This document shows positions 23,890 to 37,100 of a stretch of DNA of 64,000 nt, piece after piece. Where the stretch lies: contig JTDE01001103.1 of the NCBI GenBank assembly GCA_014338405.1, forward strand, positions 20,501 through 84,500. The letters are read 5' to 3'. Both the position numbers and the translations under genes were made by a program. A model generated the notes under the pieces. That model worked only from the letters and a program-made list of their open reading frames with translations, did no database searches and had not been told where the DNA came from. Each line of letters begins with the position of its first letter. Within the stretch, counting starts at the first letter, position 1. This DNA is from Paragonimus skrjabini miyazakii. Its lineage: Eukaryota; Platyhelminthes; Trematoda; Plagiorchiida; Troglotrematidae.

Positions 23890-26400
23890 TAGCGCTGTAT
23901 CACCTGTAAACAGTTCTTTCGTTGAAGTACCTCGAAGAGACATTTGTACGGTCGATGTAATTCTCAGGAAGACGCAGCTGTTTGCTGCAAGGAAATTCCA
24001 TACTGGGAGCGTGAATATTACTCCCCTGGACCGCGCGAACGCCAGGTAAGGCTGTTGACAAAGTTTCATTCAACAGAATGCACCGATGGCGGGTAGGTGA
24101 AAACACCCCGCCATTCCGTTTGCAACCCGATAGTACGTAGACAACGGTATGCAGGCACGTTCGGCTTTTTTGCAATGTATCTGCTTTCAAAGTGAGGGCC
24201 ACGAACGACCGCCACTTTAGTCGGGTAACCGTAGGATGATAATCAACGTCCACCAAGTGCACGTTATGTTACCCGGGCTGACGTTGAGTGGAGGGACAGC
24301 CTTTAACTATCGTGGAAGCACTCTGCTCTTCATAGGACACAGGCCGTGCCACTGAAAGATGGCGGAGAATCAGCGATATTGGTGTGAAGGCTCGCGGGTC
24401 GGATGGTGACGAAGGAATATTGGCCAGTAAGGTCTAGCGTGTGACGATGAACCTTAACTTGACGACAAGCTAGGGCGGGCCGTGCCTGAATGCAAAGGTT
24501 CCTTTGCATACTCGGCCAGATACGTCTATTGGAAACCAGCCTGGCCATGACCCGGAGTCCGGAATGGGCGGTGCCGTATAACGTATTGGAAACGCGACGT
24601 CGGAAGGCCAATGTCACGAGTAGACCGGAGTGGCCGACAGAAGTTACCCCTGAGATCGTTCCGGGTGGGGTTGGTTACGGTATGTCCGGGAGGCCCAGTT
24701 ATGGCTGCTGACAAAATACGTGGAGGTAATTTTTCGTACTTTGTGCCTCGGCCATAGGTGACAAATTGCTACTGTTGGGCCAACTGGTGCTGTTGGGAGC
24801 ACCAGAGCACCAGCCACAACGCTGTCGCCGCAAAAGACGTGTCGTATATCTGTTTATGATGTCAAAGTGGCGCAACTTTCGAGAAAATTGGCGAATGGAA
24901 CGATCGCAGAGGATAAACTGGCGAATTGTGATCAGCAAAAATCACGAACTGGCGACCTTTGCGAGCCTGGTAAAAGTGACGAACGCCCTAGCAGATACTT
25001 GGTAACTTACGACCAAACGTGCTGTAACTGACTTCCGCGAGTAATAAACATCTAGAAAAAATGACAGCGATCTCCAGTGTCCATCGAAGAACTGTTGAAG
25101 TAGAACACCAACAGCTCTGCCGGATGCATCTACGTCTATGCTGGTAGTGGTGTGGCATCGAAGTGATGAAGCATCACTGCAGTGGCCAGCTCGTCTTTTA
25201 TGCAGTTGGAGGAGTCAATAGCTGCTTCTAAAAACTCAATGTTGTCGGTGGTACGTCGTGGAATAAGTCAGTCAAAGACTGCGTACTATACGTGCAATGC
25301 GGGATAAACGGAGATAGTAGTGGACCATTTCGTCAACACGATAGATAGCAGCAAACTTTGTGAGACGGAAGTAATCGCGATTCGCCCTTACCCTGTCGGT
25401 CAGCAGCCGAATGCCGTGCTGACCGACACGATGCCGCAAATCTCACATAAGCAGTGACATTGTAGACAATCACAGATGGTTTTGATGCTCCTCCTAGAGA
25501 AGCTTGCCACTAGAATATAGTTAGTATAAGAATGGATGAAATTCAAACCCTTTGCGACGTCGTTAACAAACCATTGAAGCGTTTGAACAGCGTTTCTGAG
25601 ACCAAACTATATGCATAAAAGTTCAAATGAGCCAAGTGGTGTAATCGCCGTTGTCATAGCAATATCGTCCGCCGCAACTGGGATCTGGTGATAAACGTTA
25701 AACAGGTCAAAGTTTGAGAACACATGGGAGCTTTTGAGGTTATCCGCGATGCGAAATGGGATCCCTATTTTATGTCGTGGCACTATTGAGTGCAAGACAC
25801 TCCACACATAGACGCCATTCTTCTGACTTCTTCGTCACCATATGGAGCAGCGAGGCCTGGGGGAAGCCCGATGGGCGAATGATACCACGCTTGAGCATGT
25901 GCTCAGCCTATCAGGTGTCAGGCGACGTCTTCTTCTGGTACATTCCACGTCATTGCTGGGATGAGCGGCTGCCCGAGCCACAGTACATTCTGGTCAGGCT
26001 CATGGATGCTACGATAATGAGGCGACGGGCTCTGATTAACATCGGCGGACCAGCTGTAACGATGTGGTGTTGCGTTGCACTAGTTACTGGATATGACAAA
26101 GCTGGCTGCTAAACATGGTCGGAAACTATCCGACGAGTGCGGTGTGAGTATTTCTAACGATTTGGTGGCACAGAGAACTGATTAAGGCCGTGGTGGCCAA
26201 GGTCCCGATAGCAAAACTTTTGCTTCACAGTCGACTAACTGACGGTAATGTGAGTCGACTAGTGGATCAAAGCACTTGAGAAAATCGCTGCAGATGACCG
26301 GTATTTGGACGTCTGCAGCGATGGCTTGCGTTTAGTGTACGTGGACACTGGCCATAAACAGTAGTCGAAGCACCAGTCATTGCACGGAAAAGTCAATACG
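23890..26400 (-). mobile_element. Ty3/gypsy-like LTR retrotransposon pol remnant
   Basis: On the minus strand the order of domains fits a Ty3/gypsy pol. A protease-end motif (VQIPVICSDFLKCF, near 26270) comes first. RT fingers follow with HMLKRGIIRPSGFPQ (near 25880), then the FSNFDLFNVYHQIPV block (25607-25807). An RNase H start is seen near 25200. The integrase zinc-binding segment follows, with HSGLRVMARLV and ALACRQVKVHRH (24330-24617). Near 23900-24060 an integrase C-terminal LRLPENYIDRTN motif appears. Stops and frameshifts interrupt every domain. No LTR pair was recognised. Confidence 0.75.
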
Positions 26401-27726
26401 TCCGCGTGGTTTGTAAGTTACCACCGAGAGGTTGTGCAGTCAGCGATAACGCTGAGCTCAGAAACCATCTTCAGTCGCAGGGAGTTCTTACTGAATAACC
26501 TGAAATCTTACATACAGCTTTCAAACATGAGAATCAAACCTCCAAACACCGCGGACTGGTCAATATATTAAACAATCCAAGTGTGATCAGTCGAGGGTTA
26601 CTTCCAGAAATATGTGCAGACTCGCACAAACTGTGAATCGTCCAAGCCTTGGGGATAGCAAAACTACGGTTCACAATAGTCTCACACCTTGACACTCTCT
26701 GCCCGATCACAAGAAGTTACTACGCACGTTACAATTACTCTCTGCAGTTTGTTCACATACACCTGTCGTCACCGTCTTGCACTGCGAAACGAACTAGGCA
26801 AGATCAGCGTCCTTGCGAGCCGATATGACGTGTTGCCAGCTAAATCAAACTGTGGATTAAAGGTTTAAATCCCCAAATTCTGGTCCACTGTACTCGGGGA
26901 GTTCAATTCAGATTTCAAGTTCATCCAGTTAAAAGCAACAAAACATTCTTCAGACAACCGTGACAGTACGTCATCCGCTTTTAGAATATGTCCAATATCC
27001 GTAGGATTCTCACCAACTTCAAAGAAGAAGACACGACTGGTTGTCCAAGGAACCTTTCTAATGCTTCTCCCGCTTTCACACGGAGAGATATGAGCGGCAA
27101 CGTTATGCAATGGTTAGAGCATATCGTTGTAAAAAATAGGTAACCTCAACAGTTGAAGAATCAGGGAATCAATCAAAAATCTCAAATCTAAGTACTTTAC
27201 AAGATCTTTAGCTGAAATTGAAGGTTTAGATGTGTTTAGACAGAATAGAGAGGAGCTAGTTTCGACACAAACGTCGTATGTTGCTTCTTTGATTCATGCA
27301 CATGGTCTCAGTTCTGTTTTAGTTGTAGGACGTTTGGAAACCTTTAGACTTTTTTAAGTGTGGCCTTTTCATTTCCATGTGCTCTCCAGTCTCGCTTATA
27401 GCCTTTGCTGATTCCAACCTCTCTTTAATTTAGCGATAATGAAGCCTGATTGAGCAATTGCACTACTCTTAATAACGGCATTTGCAGCGGGACACGTTTA
27501 TCGGAATCAGAGTAAATACAAATGTTATCAAACTTTGAGGTTTGCAACTCCTCCGGCACATCCATCGGAGCGTTTAAGCACCAAGGCAATCTTCATAGAG
27601 TTGACTGAAATCTTTGACAGCGAACACCAGGGTCCAACATAGACAAGTTGAATATTGTTGATCATAAATTCATTACGCCACAAGTAGTCCTAACGGTCAC
27701 TGTGGTGACTGTCAAAACAAACCTTG
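26401..27726. other. No recognised gene
   Basis: This would be the gag side of the gypsy remnant, but no zinc knuckle or other gag motif could be seen. An 81-codon minus-strand frame at 26865-27110 is unrecognised. Confidence 0.3.
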
Positions 27727-27994
27727 TGAAGCGAGAATTGGTGTCACTACTCAGCATTTTTTATCGAACATTGCAAATTTTGCGAACTATCGTTTTAGAA
27801 GCAAGTGAGCTGAATGTTTCCTCATAAACTAAAATTTTCCTCTATTATTATGTCCGTTTTGTAACTTTACTTTCATAATTGATATATTGTGCAATTAACA
27901 ATTTTGAGTACGCCATGCGTTTCACGTTACCACGTGCATACTGATCACGCTTTTCTGAGCGTGCTTCTCACATATGCGTTGAGAAGTATACCAA

Positions 27995-28032
<38 letters not shown>
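27727..28032 (+). mobile_element. LINE 3' tail, third copy, ending in an ATT run
   Basis: From GAAGCGAGAATTGG the sequence aligns with the reverse complement of 1616-1325 and with 7049-7201. It includes a conserved stem-loop (CACGCT...AGCGTG, 27946-27963) and ends in about 13 ATT units (27994-28032). The copy is heavily 5'-truncated, as is usual for LINEs. Confidence 0.8.
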
Positions 28033-28033
<1 letters not shown>

Positions 28034-29254
28034 GATTTGATCAGCTGCTAGGATGCTATCAAACGACCAATAATATGTTGAACTCAAACTTACGTTTTTG
28101 ACCGCCTATACCAACAGTAAACTAAACTTTGAATGCACAATTCAACCGCCTGATGCCGAGCAAATATTGCATAACAGCCATATATTTACCTCTCAGATAG
28201 CTTTGTTGGATAAAACAGAACAGCAAAGTTGGAGGTTGCTTGATGAGAGCCAAGAAAGCGAAAAGCTAACAAATTTATCTTGGAAACCAGTAAAACAACG
28301 TAGACGATTAAGCGAATCAGTTCAACGAGACTCGTGCAGTGGGGATGAATATGGAAAACTGAGTGGCAAAAACGGTGAGGATGATTTTTCAAATAATTCT
28401 TCGACCAGGTGATACATTTGTTGCCCTACAGTAGTTGCATTTATTCACAGTTCCAAGTAAATGGATTCACCCTGTTCACTACCTTTGGTGGACGATGAAA
28501 CTGCAGTGTTCAAAATGTCCGTGAATGTTTCTTGAATGTTCGGATTCATATCCCTAATTATCAGTTCCGGACGCCAGATGGTTGCTCGAGCAATGCTCAG
28601 TCTACTCGCAACTTCTCTCGATGGGCTGGATCTGGAATAGTCGTGTCCGTGAGCAATGCGTGTCTATAAATCCTGAGCCCGCTGAGCAGCCGGCTCGGAT
28701 CAAACAGGGAAGACGGTTGTATTGGAGAGTTTCTTATTGCTAAGGTGCTAAGGTTCAAGAAAATGTGCATACACTAGATAGAAGATAACTAAAGCATCGA
28801 TATTAAATCCACCAAATATACAGGTTCCGAGACTGACGGTTAACTTGAATGTGATCAAACGCAATGGACACAGAATAGCGGAGCGACCAAGCGCAAATGA
28901 AACCAGGGTGCACATAAACGAAGGTCGAACCATGAGAAGTAAGAGAGCAAAACCACGCGAGAACGAGTTCCCGTAGGTAAACGAAACTAAGATTTGGTAA
29001 TACATCAACATTACCGTTCGTGAAGGAATGATTTTTTGCGCATTTAATTTGAATGGTCGTATCAGTCTTTGTAAGTAGGGCTCGCAATCATCACCGTGGA
29101 GATTTCGAATGTAAAAAGAAGACAGATCAACGAGAAGGAAATAGGTAAAGACAGGGAACGTGGTCACCGACCTTCTATAAAGCACATGACAGTCGTCAAA
29201 CCCTCAACGTGAGCAGCTACTTTGATAACTTTTCTCGAGAAGCTGTGTTTGTCC
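28033..29254. other. No recognised gene
   Basis: A 104-codon plus-strand frame (28098-28412) and a 145-codon minus-strand frame (28748-29185) occur. Neither shows a known motif. Confidence 0.3.
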
Positions 29255-30240
29255 TAGGCGAGCCGCAGTACTATCGACATAGTGTTTGCTGTTCGAGGGA
29301 TTCAAATGATAGGCGGTGAACGCAACCAGCCTCTGTATGCCTTCTACGCGAACCTCACCAAGGCTTTCGACATCGTGAGCTGCCAGGCGTTGTGGATGGT
29401 GCTTTATAAGTTTGGATCACCAGGCTATTTCGTCATATTGAATGGAATGTTGCATGTGAGCATGAAAACTAAGATGCAATCGTGTGGATCTACCACCGGT
29501 GACTTCGACGGTATCAATAATGTGAGGCACGCATATTCAAAGTTGACGGCGCGCTGCTTGCACAAAGTGAAGATGAACTGCAGCGACCGGCTACGGCTTT
29601 CGCGACAGGGGCATCCAAGTTTAGACTGAATATCAACATAGTTGAAACATTTTCTATATTTGAGCCTTCTTCGGACGGAGGTTCTGTTTCTGCATCTGCC
29701 TGCGCAAGGTTGCGAGAACCACAACCTGTAGATGAGCACCAAGCTTTGTTTCTGCCGTTAATGGTGTTACCTGTACTGCCTGAAAGCAGTGAACCTTAGA
29801 CATTATACTACCAAAACATGTGAAATTTAAGTCACTTTTATTTACAATACTTAAGATGCATCTTATTTATTCGGTAGTTGAACATGGTTACGAACACTGG
29901 GGTACCGTGGCGATTGGGCATAGACGGGATGGAAGCCATGCTGACGTTTGGACAACTCCGTTGGTTAGGTCACATCCGTCGGACAAGCGATCATCCTATT
30001 CAAAAGCAGGTGCCCTACGGACAACTGAAATCAGGTAAGCGGACTCCTGGTGGTAAATGTTTGAGATACCAGGATGTTATCTGGGCTGTAACTATTGGAT
30101 CGTTGCCTTGGTTACGCGCTCACTCGTTTGACCCAAACCCGAGAAATCAGAAGAGACGCGGCCACATCGTTTATTGGAAGAGCGAGGCAAAACTAAGCCA
30201 AAGATGCCCTAAGTATATGGACAAACGAATACTATACATG
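29255..30240 (+). mobile_element. LINE RT remnant of a different lineage
   Basis: The plus strand begins with RSTIDIVFAVRGIQ and continues with NQPLYAFYANLTKAFDIVS and QALWMVLYKFGSPGYFV, the RT palm block of a LINE family common in animals (QPLYxxFVDLTKAFDTVSR). After a decayed stretch, QLRWLGHIRRTSDHPIQKQV and LKSGKRTPGGK represent the C-terminal RWLGHVxRM and GxRxxGG blocks. The YADD box and much of the thumb are missing, so the copy is dead. Confidence 0.75.
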
Positions 30241-32299
30241 GCCGACAGACACAGAGTGAATCACATAAAACAGTCATATATGGTAGTCACGTCAGAACAA
30301 ATCACGTTACAATGAGCATCAGAAAGCAATGCGAGAAAAAACACATTCCAGATAGCTCATTGGCGTTCGACCACATACCTGAAATCTGATTGGTTGAGCG
30401 GGACCATACCAACACCCACGACCATGCCAACCGAGCTGGGGCGGCCGATCGATGTGGCGTGATGCAACCTGGCTGTCCCGTTAGGAGATGTGCCTCCTAA
30501 CAGTAACATTGATTTTGGACGTTGAGAGTACTTTGCGTTAAACAGGACGGTCTGGAGAAATATGATCCGGACGGGCGTCCGTAAGTTCAGCAAGCAGTTA
30601 TTGCGCAACTAAGAAAGGAAGCACCCGGTACGCAAGGGAACCACTGGTGCCATAGGTCGTGGTGACGACTATGTGGCATTGCGATGTGTGTGGCCGCCTT
30701 GGATTAGTGGGTCGTCAGTGCACCCATAGTACACCGTTGGCCAAGAGACAGCGAGTACATTAAGTTCCAGTAGATTATACCAGCTATGTCCGCCTTATGT
30801 GTTTCTTGTTCGCAACGACCAACTACCGCATTGGCTTGGCAATTCACCTTTCAGAAAACTGGTCCTCTGTGACCTGACTTTCCTGTACTTCGGCTTCGTT
30901 GGTTTACCGTATAGTGAATGTTTTGTCAGTTTAATTCTAGTACAACCTCCAATTTGTTTTTCCTCCACATCCTTTCTAGAGTGCAGTAGCATGTATTCGT
31001 AAACTGAACCAATTCTTAAGTAACATTTTCGCTATTTTTCCTCCCAGTTTAGGTTGTACCACTTGAAGCTGTTTAGTTTACGAGAGATAGGGGTTTCAGT
31101 TTCGCGCTAGCCCTTCGATTGGTCGGCTGAACAAGAAGGCCTCAGTCACACACCTCCCGGTCTCATTCCTTCGGTTTTATACATCATATGTGGTATATGA
31201 GTGGAACTGATAGTGGGGCAACGCAAGCCACTTGTGTTTATGGTTGTGCACAGGCTTTCTTTGGGTTCGATCACTGTGACAGGCAAATCCGAAACGGATA
31301 TCGCCGGCCATGCGTCCGTAAAGTTAACAGTACGTGACAATGAAGTATATCCAAAACTTACTCCGTGGAACAAAGTGATACAGGTTACTTCTTTGTCATT
31401 TAGCCCTATGATTTGTAAAACTTTACCCTAGTTCTTTATAACTTTTATTTTGTCAAGTGCTAGGGCGCCCATCCTGTTNNNNNNNNNNNNNNNNNNNNNN
31501 NNNNNNNNNNNNNNNNNNNNNNNNNNNNNNNNNNNNNNNNNNNNNNNNNNNNNNNNNNNNNNNNNNNNNNNNNNNNNNTGTTACCGTCCCAAGCCGCCTC
31601 CGTCGTGAAAAAGAAAAAAAACGATTGACTCAGTCCTACTCAACGAAACTATTCAAAGCGGTCAAGCCATTTTATGTCGTTATGCTCATTTGCAACCCTA
31701 ACTCTTTTTTCGGTAACTGTTCTCTTTGATGTCTTGGGAATGTGTGGTCATTACGCGCCCAATAAATTGTACATGTCACCTTTGCTGCACACATTTCGGG
31801 GCGGAACGAAGCTCTTATTTTTTATGCGTCTTCCGGCTTGTCTTGGGGGCGAATACGGAAACAATCGCAGTACATTTCGGAACCAAGATTTTCGTGTGAC
31901 TTATTAACGGGAGGAGAATCCGAATTCTGCCATATGCATTGCGATAGCAAGGACGAACCAGCGTATCTTTAGGAGGGTTTACAACATAAAGTTCTCTCAT
32001 TCTGTTCATGGGAGAGTAAGGTAACCTTCTTTAATATTAATAGAAGTGAAAACTAATAATGGACAATTGAGTGAAACCCTATAATGTCTTTATGAATCGA
32101 GAACCAAGGACATATTGTTACAAGTCATCCGACAATCTATCACTAGCTCCTTCCATTGACAACTGTTTGGCCAAAACGCCGGCGTCAGCTTTTGCTAGTG
32201 TATTCAATATTACCTTGAAAGCAAGTGCAGTCATGAGAGGCTAGGAAGAAACCACCAAAATTCCCATCTTCAGAGACTGCAATCGATCAGAGGTCTGAA
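30241..32299. other. No recognised gene; includes a 100-N gap
   Basis: Only short unrecognised frames are found on either strand. The N run at 31479-31578 is an assembly gap of conventional size. Confidence 0.35.
31479..31578. other. Assembly gap (100 N)
   Basis: This is a run of exactly 100 undetermined bases, probably a scaffold gap of unknown true size. Confidence 1.
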
Positions 32300-33580
32300 A
32301 GTACCGACAAGTAAGCCCTACTATTGTCGTCAACAAAATATTCGGATACATTTTAATAGACAGGATCTGCAGATTCATTCATGGACAGAAAGTTTTTACA
32401 GCCTTTCAACACGGCTCTGGAAGAAGTTCTGACACACTATTGTGCTAACGTTCTCAGACACCATCCCGGAGGAGTTGGACAAAGGAGGAAGGGAAAATGT
32501 TTGTTATCCAATGTTCTTAAAAGCCTTCGACCATACAACCGAAGGTCATTTGATTTGAAGTCACGACAGGTTGAACTATCCCCTACAGTCTATAGGTGAA
32601 TCCGAACGTTTTTAGCCAGGAGGTCATGTTGAGTGGGAGTGAGTACTATTGGACAATGGTTCTTCGTTAAATGGCATACCACAAGATCCAGTCCATGCCA
32701 CTGCTTTTCCTGGTATACACAGAATGACTTCACCGACAACCTAGTCAACCCACAGTACTCATATGCAGATGAAATATAGCTGGTTGAAAGTGCGTAGGAC
32801 TCGGACGCTGTCCAGGAGGACGGTCTTGGCATTTACGAGCGAACATTTAAGTGGGACCCAACGCTGGATGTCCTAAGTGGCCACATCCTCACTAATGCTC
32901 TGCAGTCGACCCGCGGGTGTTAAGAAGATGCGCAGTGACAAACAATCTAACTGGCAGCGGAATAGCAAACGGCAGACTTGGATATTCAAGTTACTAGTTT
33001 TTTACTTCTTCTGCCTGATTAGCAACAGCTGCATTAAAAGCACGGCTGGCGTTGTATCGACAGACATCGTAAATTTCTAACTCATCTCCAGTAGTCTACA
33101 TTTTATTGTACTCGGTCACATTTCACCCCCATTTGAAAGATTGTGGCCAAGCTTGGCAACCACACTTCAAGGAAGATGATGCCGTCCTCGAGAAAGTACA
33201 GAGGCTCTTCATATGTATGGTATTTGACATGGAGTGACTAAGCTACCGAGACAAACTAGGTTGTTAAATGCATTCTCGCTAGCGCGAAGGCATGTAAGAG
33301 AGACAAAATCACTTATCACGCTTACAAAAGTCTTTCAGTAGGTTTGCTTTTGATGAGACAGGACCGAGGTTTGAAATGTCGCCCATCCACAACTCAGAAA
33401 ACAAAATCAATACCGGCCATTCGGTTTAAACTTTTCACCAACCGGGTAGTCAACTAGTGGAGTAGATTGTCCGCAAAGGTTGTTGAGACCTCGAGGTTAG
33501 GTATTCAGGAGGAGGTTAGACACATGACGGAACAACCTCTTTATATTTTTGTACTAGTTGAAGGACGATGGTAGCTTCTT
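32300..33580 (+). mobile_element. CR1-like LINE RT remnant
   Basis: The plus strand shows VSPTIVVNKIFGYILIDRI (the RPVSLTSVVxKxxExIxxxxI block), VFTAFQHG, then KAFDHTTEGHLI, SLNGIPQDPV (the SGVPQGSVLGP block, damaged) and KDCGQAWQPHFKEDDAVLEK (the YCVQAWSPYLKKDIxLLEK block). RLFICMVFDM and LSYRDKLG follow. The fragments sit in shifting frames with many stops. The order and spacing are those of a CR1 ORF2 from RT fingers to the C-terminal region. Confidence 0.75.
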
Positions 33581-34173
33581 CTATCAGCGCAATAGGGTTA
33601 GTCATTTTCCTTTTTTATTCAGTTCCGCCCAGTTAAGTTCCGGCCACAAGACTTGAGGTTAGTAGCCGGTCGATGTCCAGTTTCTTGCAACAGTGAGCTC
33701 GGATGGTCCCACCGTGCTGCGACAAATGGAGAAGAAAAACTTCCCTTCAGCAGTGTTTTGAAATCTTCAGTGGTATGTAGAACACAGTATCGTATTGAAT
33801 GAGCAGGGAGAATATCCCTGATCCAGTTCTCACCGAGACTATGCAAGCGATCTCTTGGATGACAGAGGGTGAATGATGGAGGGAAGCGGCATTGGAATCA
33901 CCGTCAGCAATCATGGTATACTCAGACTAATAGACAGAATCAAAGCCAATACTGGTGCTACCATAATCTCTATCAGACTCCTGGACGATGGGACAAAAAT
34001 AACTTCCTGGTTGTGATAAGAGAAGAACAGCTGAGAAACAAATAACTAAATAAAGCGGTCCTATGCAAATTGTAGATAATTGGTAATAAAAATATGAAAA
34101 GCGCAAAACGTTTGCGGGCTAAGAAAAGAGAGAGGGTTGTCATCAAGTTAAGTGTATCCCGGTCACCTTATTA
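33581..34173. other. Probable 3' UTR of the neighbouring LINE and unassigned sequence
   Basis: The part next to 34174 lies directly after the stop of the minus-strand CR1-like LINE, so it is likely its 3' untranslated region. The rest holds a 75-codon minus-strand frame with no recognised motif. Confidence 0.4.
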
Positions 34174-37100
34174 TCACTCCGTATCCGGAAATAATGCCGA
34201 CCAACAAGCATTAAACCTGCGCTTAAAGTCGGTAACCGTGATGGCCAACACCACGTCGGACGATAATTTGTTCCAACTGTTCACAAATCTATACGAGGAG
34301 AGGTTGGCCGGGTTGGATTCCAAGCTCTTTCCTTCACAATATTTAACTCGTGCCCTCTAGGCGATGATTTCTTGATGCGGGTAAACAGCTGCTCCTCTGC
34401 CTCAGATAATGCACTCAGGGTCTTAAAATCTTCCACAAGATCTCTTTTCCGTCTTATTTCTAAGGAGAAGGGATCAAGGCGCCTAAATCTGCTAGAGTAG
34501 TTTTTCCCGAAATTTTACGAAGAATTTCGTAACCCCTCGTTGCATCCTATCTAGGACCTTAGCATCATTGACCAAATAGACACCAGGCCTGCACACAATA
34601 TTCTTGAGGTGGTGTCACGCAAGTCTTATACAGAGGCACTAGGACGCTGGGTTTTCTTGAAGCTACTGTCTTCTTCAGTTGGTAGAGTGCCCGATTTGCT
34701 TCACAGGCTGCAAACATACACTGAGTTGACACCTTGAAGTCTCCAGTGACCTGTATTCCTAGATCTCTCATCTTAGTAGATTGTTGAATGGGAACACGTT
34801 GCCAGGACCCTCCAATCCATCTGAAAGAGCCCTCGGTCTTGACATATGTAAGTTTTCTGCATTTCGCAGCATTTAACAGGAGTTCCCAGTCAACTGCCTA
34901 CTGGTAAATTTCATCGAGGTCCCGTTGAATCAAACACTCGATCGGGCCTCTCACGGGTTTCATATCATCCGCGAACATGTAGCAGGGACTGCTGATTCTT
35001 TTTGCCAAATCATCTATGTATATCAGGAACAGCAGGGGACCTAAAAGTGACTCTTGTGGAACACCACTGGCGGCATGTGCAGTGTGTGACTTGGAGCCAT
35101 CCATCTGCACACAGAAATTCCTATTATACAGGAACGCCTTCACCCACGCTAAAACACCAGGATATATACTAAATGCCTTCAATTTTACCATTAAAATTAG
35201 GCGACTTACGGAGTCGAAGGCTCTTCTGCAATTTAAATAACAGACCTCAACATAATCTCCCTTTTCAAACCGTAGGGTAATCTTATCGAGGAAAGCCAGT
35301 AAGTTAGAAAAGCAAGATCTCTTAATTACAAAGTCGTGTTGCTGAGCTTTCACCAGTCTATACTTGGTGACATGTTGCGCTATCTTGTCCCTTAATTTCT
35401 GTTCAAGCACATTCAAAACAACTGACGTAAGGCTCGCCGGCCCGCATTTTGAGGCATATTCACTACGGCCCTCCTTGTCTATCGGTGTGACGGCGGCTAC
35501 CTTCCAGTCAGTAGATAGTATGGGTTCACCAAGCGGTTTGTTAAACAACCCAGCTAAAGAGACAGCAAATACATCAGCAATTGGTCTTTAAATTGCCGGG
35601 TGAGCGTCATCTGGGCCCGCTGCCTTCGTAACGTTCAGCCTAGCTAACTGACCCCGCACCTCTCCAGCATTGACTACCACCTTCTCCATAATGGGTACAT
35701 CAGCAGCTAAGACAACCTGCGGTGACCCGCCACCATTCTTTGTATGCACCTCCTCAAGAAACTGGAGCACCGCTTGGGTCTTCCGTTCATTAGTGGACGC
35801 GTTCTCTTCTTCTTCCTTACTGATACACCCAACGGACACTCGGATTGAAGCGTTGGACTGGGCGTAACTGTTATACGTCTTTGGGTTTCGGTTGGCTCAC
35901 TGAGCCAAGTTCTGCTCGTATGCCATTCAGCACTCCCGCTGAACCTGACTTGTCCTGCGCTGCACCCATTCATACTTGAGATAATGCTTATGTCCGTCTA
36001 TGTGTTTGAATCTCTCCTAAGCCTTGCGTATCATGATTTCAAACTTGCTCGCTCTGCGCCTCCACCACAGTGGCTTCTCGCGGCGGAAAACCCTCCAAAG
36101 TGGAGCAACCATGATAGCCTATTTCAGCAAACTGGTTTTGAGCTTGACCCAAATTATCTCGACTTCGTTATTCTGCCCATGATCTGACAATGTTTTTCAT
36201 TTCGCCGCACTGATCATTCTGACAGTGCTACACTTTCCATAAACCCGACGCCACCTATCTGGGGGACTAACGGTCACTAACGCGAATGTCACTCTAATGG
36301 CTCCATGATCGATTCGACCAACAGTAGGTCTGACGTTCAGGTTGCTTCTTTCATTCGGAGTTCCAGTTATCACCAGGTACAACGCAGCTGTCTGATCAGT
36401 CCTTCGTTGAGTGTGCTAACTTACGTGCTGAACCAAAGCCTTGGTGTGTAAAAAGTTAAGGAGTGATTTACCAAAAAACCCTCTTGGCGCTTGCTCCTCT
36501 ATTCGGCCAACTCTCGGTGCGTTGAAACCTCCAAGGAAAAGGATCAGCTGCGTTCGGCATACATGATCACTCAGTGCTATCAACAGTTCATCATCGGACT
36601 CTGTTGCCAAAGGACTTATATAGACGCACGCTGCCAACACTGTGTCGTTCAGCAGTTTCACGAAACAAACAACAGCTTGCACGTTGGATGTTTTAAGTGC
36701 CCTGCCTGACCGCTGTTCATGATGCTGAGCCATCAGAGGCAAGGACCCTACTCTAGTCCTTCCATCCTGTCCATCTACCCATTATATACAATATCCGGGT
36801 GGACAGAGTTTTCCAATGCCCAACTAAAGCTTCAGCCACGATTCAGTCACCGCCATGAAGTCTGTACCTATGGTGGCGGCTCGGAGTTCGCCCCGCTTAT
36901 TTCCAACGCTGCACATGTTAGTGCAGGCCACAAGTATTTTCCCCTCATCTATTCTCCTTGAGGTTAACTCGGGGCTATGAGAGGAGGCGAGCTCAGACGC
37001 TACGTCCGAGAGCTTACCCCATTATTGGAGTAGTAGCAACTGTCACGAACGGCTTGGGACGAAATGATCTCAGTTGTGACGCGCATCACGGCGCTCACCG

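Noticed and set aside
26865..27110. Possible gypsy gag or RNase H fragment
   Set aside because: A KADDVLSRLSE stretch recalls the ADALSR box, but it lies on the wrong side of the pol remnant and nothing around it agrees.
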